Source of the DNA: Heterohyrax brucei
Lineage: Eukaryota; Chordata; Mammalia; Hyracoidea; Procaviidae
Length of the DNA: 64,000 bases
Reading direction: 5' to 3'
Assembly (NCBI GenBank): GCA_028571685.1
Contig: CM053162.1
Coordinates: 4,530,001-4,594,000, forward strand
Below are positions 56,644 to 64,000 of this stretch, piece by piece (the first letter of the stretch is position 1; the number at the start of each line of letters is the position of its first letter). The notes under the pieces were generated by a model. It was not told where the DNA came from. It made no database searches and worked only from the letters and a program-made list of their open reading frames with translations. Position numbers and translations under genes: made by a program.

Positions 56644-59600
56644 ATGACAGTGCTATCATATTTATCAATAATTACACTGAATATAAATGGACTAAATGCA
56701 CCAATTAAAAGAAGGAGAGTAGCAGATTGGATTAAAAAAGCAAGACCCATCTATACACTGCTGACAGGAGACACACTTTAGACTCAAAGGCACAAACAAA
56801 CTACAACTCAAAGGTTGAAAAAAATTGTATCAGGCTAATAAAAGTCTAAAAAGAGCAAGAGTGGCAATACTAATCTCTGAAAAAATAGACTTTAAAGTTA
56901 AATCCACCATACGAGATAAAGAGGGTCACTGTCTAATGATCAAAGGCTCAATTCTACAAGAGAACATAACCATACTAAATATCTACACACTCAATGACAA
57001 GGCTCAGAACAAACACTATTTGCACAGAAACCTGAAATAGATAGCTCCCAATAATAGCAGGAGACTTCAACATGCCATTTTCAGTAAAGGACAGAGCATC
57101 CTGAAAAAAGCTAAGTAAACATACAAATGTTCTAAATGCCACAATCAACCAACCTGACCTTACAGGCATTTTCAGAACACTTCATCCAACTGAAGCCAAG
57201 TGTTCTTTCTTTTTCAATCGTCATGGAATATTCTCCAGAATTGACTGCATATTAGGTCACAGAGCAATACTCAGCAAAATTCAAAATATTGAAATAATAC
57301 AGAGCTTCTTCTAGAAATCAGTAACAGAGAAAAGATGCAAATGAAATGGAACACATGGAGACTGAGTAACATTTTGCTGAAAATCTACTGGGTAATAGAA
57401 AAATCAAGGATGCAGTAAAGAATTTTATAGAATCAAATGAGAATGATGACACATCCTACCAAAATCTATGGGACACAGGAAAAATAGTGTTTACAGATCA
57501 CTTCATCTCAATAAATGCACACATCCAAAAAGAAGTAGGGGCCCAAATCAAAGAATTAACTCGTCAACTTGAACAACTAGAAAGATCACAGCGAAAGACC
57601 CTATAAGGCTCCAGAAGAAAGCAAATTATTAATATTAGAGTGGAAATAAATGAAACAGAAAATAGAAAGATGATTGAAAGAGTGGACAAGTCCAAAAGAT
57701 GGTTTTTCAAAAACAGCCAGAAAACTAATAAGCCATTGACCAAACTGACAAAAGAATAACTAGAGAAGAAAAAATAATCCAAATTAGAAATGAGATGGGC
57801 ACTATCACAATGGACCCTGCTGAAATTAAAAGAATCATACAAGAATACCACAAAAATTTATACTTTAATAAATTTGAAAACCTAGAGGAAATGGACAGTT
57901 TTGTGGAACAATATCACCTACCTAAACCAGCAAAATCAGAGATCGAACAACTGAACAAGTCCATTACAACCGATGAAATTGAAAAAATAATTTAAAAACT
58001 TCCACCTCAAAAAATCCCTAGTCTGGATGGCTTCACTGCAGAATTCTATCAAATATTCAGAGAAGAGTTAATCTACTACTTCTAAAGGCATTGAGAAAGA
58101 TGGAATACTCCCAGATTCATTCTATAAAGCTAGTATAACCATGGTAGCAAAACCAGGTAAAGACAGCACAAAAAGGAAAACTAGAGACCAGTATCTCTCA
58201 TGAGCTCAGACTCAGAAATCCTTAACAAAATCCTAGTTAACAGAATTTAGCAATACATCCAAAAAAAAAAAAGATACAACATGACCAAATAAGATTCATA
58301 CCAGTGATGCAGGTATGGTTTAACATAAGGAAAACAATTAATCAACCACATAAACAAAATAAAAGACAAGAACCATCTGATTCTATCAGAAAACCCTAAA
58401 GAATCCACCAAGAAACTACTGGATCTAATAGAAGACTTCAGCGAAGTAGCAGGATATAAAATAAACATACATAGATCAATGGGATTCCTTTACACCAACA
58501 AACAGATAACTGAAGTGGAAATCACTAGATCATGACTGTTTACTATAGCCCTGAAGACAATAAAATACCTGGGAATTAGTCTAACCAGAGATATAAAAGA
58601 CCTATACACCAGGCGCTCCTTGAATACTCTGGGGGTCAGTTCTACCCTGGCCCCTAGGGTCGCCATGAGTTGGATCCGACTTGACGGCACTTGGCTTTTA
58701 TACAGAGAAAAATACAAGTACCTGCTGCAAGGAACAAAAACTGACTTACACAAGTGGAGAAATCTACTTTGCTCCTGGATAGGAAGACTTAACATTGTGA
58801 AAATGTCTATACTACCAAAAGCAATCTATACATACAATGCAATCCTCATTCAACTTCCAATGACATTTTTTAAGTAGATTGAGAAACAAATCTCCAACTT
58901 CATATGGAAAGGAAGGAAGCCACGGATATATAATTATTACTAAAGAAGAGGAACAAAGTGGGATGAGTCACCCTTCCTGACCTTAAAACCTACTACACTG
59001 CCACAGTAGTCAAGACAGCCTGGTACTGGAACAAAAACAGAAGCATAGATCATTGGAACAGAATTGAAAATCCAAATATAATTTCATCTACTTGTAAACA
59101 GCTGATGGTTGATAAAGGCCCAAACACAGTGAATTGGGGTAAAGACAGTCTCTTCAACAAATGGTATTGGCATAATTGGATATCCACCTGCAAAAACAAA
59201 CAAACAAAAAACAAGACTTTTATCTTACACCGTGTACAAAAACTAATTCAGAATGGATCACAGACCTAAATATAAAGCCAAAACAATAAAATTCTTAAAA
59301 GGAAAAATTGAGAAGACAATGGAAGCTCTAATCCATGATATCAAAAGTCTACCCAAAACCAATAACAACCTTCAATCATCAGAAACAAAAATAGATAATT
59401 GAGAACTCTTAAAAATTAAACACTTACGCTCATCCAAAGCCTTCATCAAAAGACTAAAAAGATTACCTACAGAGTAGGAATGAGTATTTGCCCACCACGC
59501 TTCTGATCACAGTCTAATCTCTCTAATCTACAAGCTACTGCAAAACCTCAACAAGAAAAAGACAAAGAATCTAATTAAAAAATTGTCAAATGACATGAAG

Positions 59601-60050
59601 AGGCATTGCACCAAACAAGATACAGGTTGCCAACAGATACATGAGGAAATATTGACTATCGCTAGCCATCAGAGAAATCCAAATCAAAACCACAATAAGA
59701 TACCACCTCATCCCAACAGAAATGACAACAATTCAAAAAACACAGAATAATAAAAGCTGGAGATGATGTGGAGAGAGTGGAACTCTTCTACCCTGTTGGT
59801 GGGACTGTAAAGTGTTCCAACCACTCTGGAAATCAATTTGGTGCTTTCTTTAAAAAACTAGAAATAGAAATACTGTATACATACCATAAAAATACCAGCA
59901 ATCTCACTCCTTGGACTATATCCCAAAGAAATAATGAATACCACTCAAACAGATACTTTCAAACTCATGTTTATTGCAGCTCTCTCCACAATAGCAAAAG
60001 GTTGGAAACAACCTAGATATCCATCAACAGATGAATAGTTAAACAAACTG
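56644..60050 (+). pseudogene. L1 ORF2 remnant, RT catalytic core missing
   Basis: Opens with MTVLSYLSIITLNINGLNAP at 56644. Endonuclease, RT fingers (TMDPAEIKRIIQEYHKNLY near 57800) and the C-terminal region are recognisable in broken frames. At about 58385 the text passes from just before motif A straight to the segment after the FADD box, so the active site is absent. A SINE sits at 58608-58698. The end is placed only approximately. Confidence 0.8.
58608..58698 (+). mobile_element. young AfroSINE, 5'-truncated, TATAC duplication
   Basis: A 91-bp insert starting ACCAGGCGCTCCTTG and ending CCGACTTGACGGCACTTGGC plus TTT. TATAC flanks it at 58603-58607 and 58699-58703. This copy shows what the orphan tails belong to: the same CACTTGGCT ending attached to a normal SINE body. 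Confidence 0.9.
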
Positions 60051-61240
60051 TAATATATTCATACAATGTAATACTATGCAATGATAAGAAACATTGATGG
60101 CTTAGAGAAATACCTGTCAATATGGAACTATCTGGAGGAAATTATGCTGAGTGAAATTAGCCACACACAAAACGACAAATTTTGTATGAGACCATTGCTA
60201 TAAGGATGCAGCTAATCATTTAAGCACAGTAGAAATCAGTATTTGATGGTTACAAGATGGGGAAGCGGTGCAGGAAGGAGAGGAAATTTTTACAAATTAG
60301 ATAGTGGTTAGGATTAGGGATGAGTATAGGATGGGACAGCATGCACTAGAAGTGGGGTACCCACAACTACTCAACTTCAAAACCAAATTGTCCATCTAAT
60401 GTGGACCACCTCTTTGGAAGAACAGAGAAATAGAGGCTGAGATCTGGGGCCACCGACTCAGGAGACATCCAGACTAATTGACATACCCAAGATTTTTCTC
60501 TTTCTTTCTCTCAGGATGTTGCTCCACTTACCACCTGGGCAAGTGGCAACTGGGGTCTTAAACGCTAGCAAGCTGCCATCTAAATAGCACCAAATAGTCC
60601 CAATCCACCTCTACTTGGGGCAAATGGAGGACATCGAGGACAGGAGAAAAACAAGAGCCCACAAGATAGAAGGAGCCATATAAGCTGTAGCCTCCTTCAG
60701 CATGAGACCAGAAGAACTAGATGGTGCCAGGCCACCACCAATGACAGCCCAGATAGGGTATGTGGAACCAAGCTCCTGATGCAGCAGGTGATGGAGCAGA
60801 GGGCTGAGCTAGAATTCTACCAGAGACCACACTTGCTGGTCCTGAATGGAGGGCTTGCTGGGAGTGTGGCCCTCAGACTCTCTAACCCCAAACTGCAGCC
60901 AGCACTGGAGCTAGCTTCCCAGACAAAGACTCACCTGGACCATACAAGACCTAGGGTGTTACGGGAGATGAAGAAACCTTCAAAAATGTATGTGGGGTTG
61001 TCTGTGGGACACTGCTGAAGCTGAGTTGACTGGGTGACGAAAGCCAGACCTTTTTCAAAAGGTCACAGGAAGTTCCAAACAAAAGGGGAAGCATGCTGTC
61101 ATGTTGTTGGGTGTGGGGAGGGGTGGGGAGGTGGAGTCAGCTAGAATAGAATGGAGGTCAAAGTTCTGGGTGTTATATGGAAAAATGGTATGGACTGTAA
61201 AATTGTTCTTAATTCACAATAAAAAAAAAAAACCAAAACA

Positions 61241-64000
61241 AAAGAACATACTAAGTACATATACAAAAAACTAAGTTTTCCAGGAAAAATTTGTAGTAAT
61301 GCAGAAATGCATGTTTGTTTGTTATTTTCAAGTTTCAATACTCCATTCTTATTGTCCAAAAATAGCACAGTCAGGTCTTTACTTCGCTACTGGTATCCAG
61401 GACAGTACTTTGTATACGCTATGCGGTAATGATACTTTCAGTCTTTCACTCATCTGATCATTCATATCTCAGTTAGTTTTTGATGCTGGCAGTTAGCCAG
61501 ATTAAGTGAAGTATTGTCCTTAAGCAAGGCAAACAATATACCTGCCCTCAGTCCCATTCTATAAACTTCCTCTAGTTGTATCTTAAAATGAGGAGTCTAT
61601 AGCTCCAAGGGGACATGGCACCTGGAGACTCTGGCCCCTCCTTTATGAAGTACTCTTAGTATGGTGTCAACCCAATCCCTGCCCAGATGATCCCAATCCC
61701 TTGGCCTACATGTTCTTTTCCCTGGGTCTGCCTTTCCCAAGACAGACTACACCACCCATATATAAACTTCTAGACTCAAGAGGTGACTGTTTGTAGGTTT
61801 GTGCACACCAGGTCATCTCAGAATGAGATGCATCCAGAGATAGATGAGATCAAGAGTGAGCTAGGAACTAGGAACCTTCTCCTGGCACCATCACATTCCA
61901 GTGAAGAACTCAGAGCAGTCCAAGAGTTCTACATTTGAACATGGGCTCCCAGGTCACTATGGAAGAATGTCAAGACAGGAACATAGATCATACTTTAGTT
62001 AACAGTTTGATAGCTTCATTTGTATCATTTATATATTCAGACCTGGTATGGTAGGCCCCATTTGAACTCTTACCTTGGGCCCTGTAGGTAGCAGGAGTAC
62101 AGATAATTCAGTTCAAGTATCAGAAATGGATTCTTAAATAGACCATTATCATAAAACATTTTTGGCTCTGGCATCATAAAACATGATAAGTGCAAAGTGA
62201 AAACAAACTCATAGTAATACAGGAACATAGGAGTGGAAAGTTAATTCAACTCGAGCTTAAATTATAGAAGGGAATTTTCCTAGAGACACAAAGGAATTGA
62301 AAACTGCAAATATATGAGATTCACAAACAATGACAAGAAGGTTAGAAAGAGCATGGTAGTTATAGGGGAATTTCAACTGCAATTTCATTTTTAAGGTAAA
62401 AAAAATGAAATTAACTAAGATGGAAGATGAAGCTGTAGTGAGAACTGCCTCTACATGAGGACATGGATGACTTTGCCCATAGGTGTAAGGAGCCACCACA
62501 GGACTGGAAGCAGTGTGAGACACAGAGCTGAACCCATGGGTGTGAGTGTGCGCCAGAGGCTGTGTGGAGAAAGGTTTTGAGGGATAAGATAGTAAGTTAT
62601 TGTGTGAACTTGACAGATGATGACGGAGGCCTAGCCTGGAGTATAGCAAGTTAGAGAGCAGAAATGTCTGAGAAATATTTAGGAAATGACATTAGCATTA
62701 ATAGCATTAAGACTGTGCATTTCCATTGCCAGGCTGATGATCAAAGAACTCATGACAGGTGGTCATTCTTTAGACACGATCTAGGTTGGAAAAATAGAGT
62801 TGCCACAGCCTCAAAGAGAACAGAACAAATTTGATCCCTTTGGCTGGTGCTAATTCTGCATTTTCACAAATGATGCTAAACACTTCATAGATGCTTTCTT
62901 TTCGGCTTTAAGGGCAAGGAGACTGAACTGTAGACCTATGAGGTTCATTTCTGGGGTATCTTTTAGAATTTGTTGAAAAATTCATGTAAATATTTTCTTG
63001 GGCAATAAAGCTTGTACATGTGTGTGATTATCAGTCAGATGGAAGTAAAGGCTTTGTGATTTCTATGGACACATTCTGACCTTGGGAAAATCACAATACT
63101 GTCTCCTTTCCCTCTATTTCTAGGGCTGCTATGATTTTCAGTCCCTAAGTGGTAGCTTCACAGGTGTTTTGGGTGGAAGGCACTGAGTCAGAGCAGGCAG
63201 AGCCAACAGAAGCTGATTCCCGTCTCACTTCCTGCCAACACTAGGGTGGCCTCCTGGGCTATCTATCTAGGGGCTGTGATGGAGCTGAGGCTCTCCTCCA
63301 CCCCTGTTGATAGTCCTCTGTGCATGCAGCTCAGGCCTGAACCACCGGCCTGCCCCTGTCTCCACAATTCACAGTGCATGTTTCAAGTAAATGGAACTTT
63401 ATCAGCTGGAAATGTGGATCTTGTCAGAAACCCTGGCTATGTCATGCTTATCAGAAATACATTATCAGGTGGGGATTAGACAGAGACTGGCTCTGGTGTG
63501 TTGCCCACATAGGCGAGTAATGAATAATAAGAATTTCATGGGCTGGAGACAAACAATCAACATGCAGGAGTTGCTTGAGCTACCCTTTCATTCAGTTTAC
63601 TGTGATGTGTCGCGCTCCCCAGGGCACATGTCATGAGGTGGTGGGGACGAGGGGCTGCTCGTTCTTTCATCCTGGTCTCTCTACCCCTGCATCTTGACCT
63701 GCTTTTCTTTCAAAGTTCCCATTGCCCAACAAAGGCCAGATTTTTCTTTTATAGAATCTGTGGAAATCTAAAAGCAGAAATAAGAGGCGCAAGAAAAATT
63801 GTAGAAATCCCTAAACTTTTTTTTTTCACGGAAATGGAAGGTTCAGAGGAAAACAATTAACTACCAGAATCAAGGTGCGGATTACTAAAACACTTAGTTA
63901 CATACAACTTTAAATGTGTAACTTCTTCACAGAATTAAATTGGCTTTGAAAGAAGTGGTTAAAATTCTCAATATAGTGAATTATTTACTGTAAATACATC
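61241..64000. other. non-repeat DNA, no gene supported
   Basis: About 2.8 kb without a SINE, LINE or LTR signature that could be named. Frames up to 130 codons exist but show no domain, consistent composition or splice context. Composition is more balanced than in the LINE regions, most clearly at 63120-63660. Part may be conserved non-coding DNA. Confidence 0.5.
63398..63471. promoter_or_regulatory. possible GATA/E-box cluster
   Basis: Three TTATCAG sites (minus-strand TGATAA) lie at about 63399, 63448 and 63462. Two are joined to E-boxes, as TTATCAGCTG and TTATCAGGTG. This pairing is seen in GATA-TAL1 type enhancers, but three short motifs can arise by chance. Confidence 0.25.

Larger units (their letters stand above)
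53435..61240 (+). mobile_element. L1 LINE, 5' end to poly(A), 7.8 kb
   Basis: The longest L1 here. The 5' end GGAGCCAAGGTGGCAGAG (a mutated CAAGATGGC site) is at 53442. The 5'UTR runs to 55292, ORF1 is at 55293-56212, ORF2 opens at 56644, and a 1.2 kb 3'UTR ends in CACAATAAA at 61216-61224 followed by an A run. ACTTACTAATA left and ACATACTAAGTA right are a possible imperfect duplication. RT core deletion, SINE insertion and many stops make it inactive. Confidence 0.88.

Noticed and set aside
2401..61240. Host gene or novel multi-gene system
   Set aside because: Coding-like segments that could be recognised were traced to L1, RTE or mariner proteins. No operon, CRISPR or host exon could be supported.
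62257..62649. 130-codon frame on the minus strand
   Set aside because: No domain, low-complexity His/Ser/Thr runs and no gene context.

Overview
This window is vertebrate, placental-mammal intergenic or intronic DNA. It contains no recognisable host protein-coding gene and no rRNA, tRNA or CRISPR. Almost everything that can be named is a dead retroelement. The repeat mixture points to an afrotherian, most likely a paenungulate such as an elephant. The evidence is tRNA-derived SINEs of the AfroSINE type (A box like TGGCATAGTGG, B box like GTTCAAATC), an RTE-clade LINE whose 3' end resembles the SINE tail, L1 elements with long afrotherian-type 3'UTRs, and MaLR-type LTRs. Older mammalian-wide layers (MIR, L2, L1M/HAL1-like L1) lie underneath. 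Species and subfamily names rest on recognition of sequence character, not on a database search. Layout: 0-2.4 kb has a mariner 3' end and mostly unassigned DNA. 2.4-8.6 kb is a long antisense L1 with an internal ORF2 deletion and a solo LTR. 9-12 kb has an RTE piece, an odd SINE and unassigned DNA. 12.3-18 kb is old antisense L1 sequence broken by a fold-back mariner, an L1 5'UTR, a SINE and an LTR. 18-20.6 kb is mostly unassigned with a MIR. 20.6-22.1 kb is a chimeric L1. 22.5-24.5 kb is an old sense L1 with three SINEs. 26-41.4 kb is a deep nest: a sense L1 containing a MaLR provirus and an RTE, then an antisense L1, then a 2.2 kb RTE that itself contains an L1 3'UTR, then another L1 with an RTE and two SINEs. 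42.7-46.5 kb holds the best-preserved L1, with a near-open ORF1 and a decayed endonuclease-only ORF2, followed by an inverted L1 tail. 46.8-53.4 kb is old L1 sequence, SINEs, a purine tract and a direct duplication. 53.4-61.2 kb is the longest L1, 5' end to poly(A), in sense. 61.2-64 kb has no recognisable repeat. How the parts relate: the RTE would have supplied reverse transcriptase for the AfroSINEs, which share its 3' tail. L1 would have mobilised its own copies and probably the 3'UTR fragments. No complete reverse transcriptase is left here. The most unusual pattern is a set of about eight orphan inserts of 22-34 bp made only of the 3' tail of a young SINE/RTE-type element, two of them flanked by short target duplications. 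One of these is the only lesion seen in an otherwise open L1 ORF1. Second is an approximately 80-bp tandem repeat in the L1 5'UTR, present in two separate L1 copies, with an antisense reading frame partly open in both.
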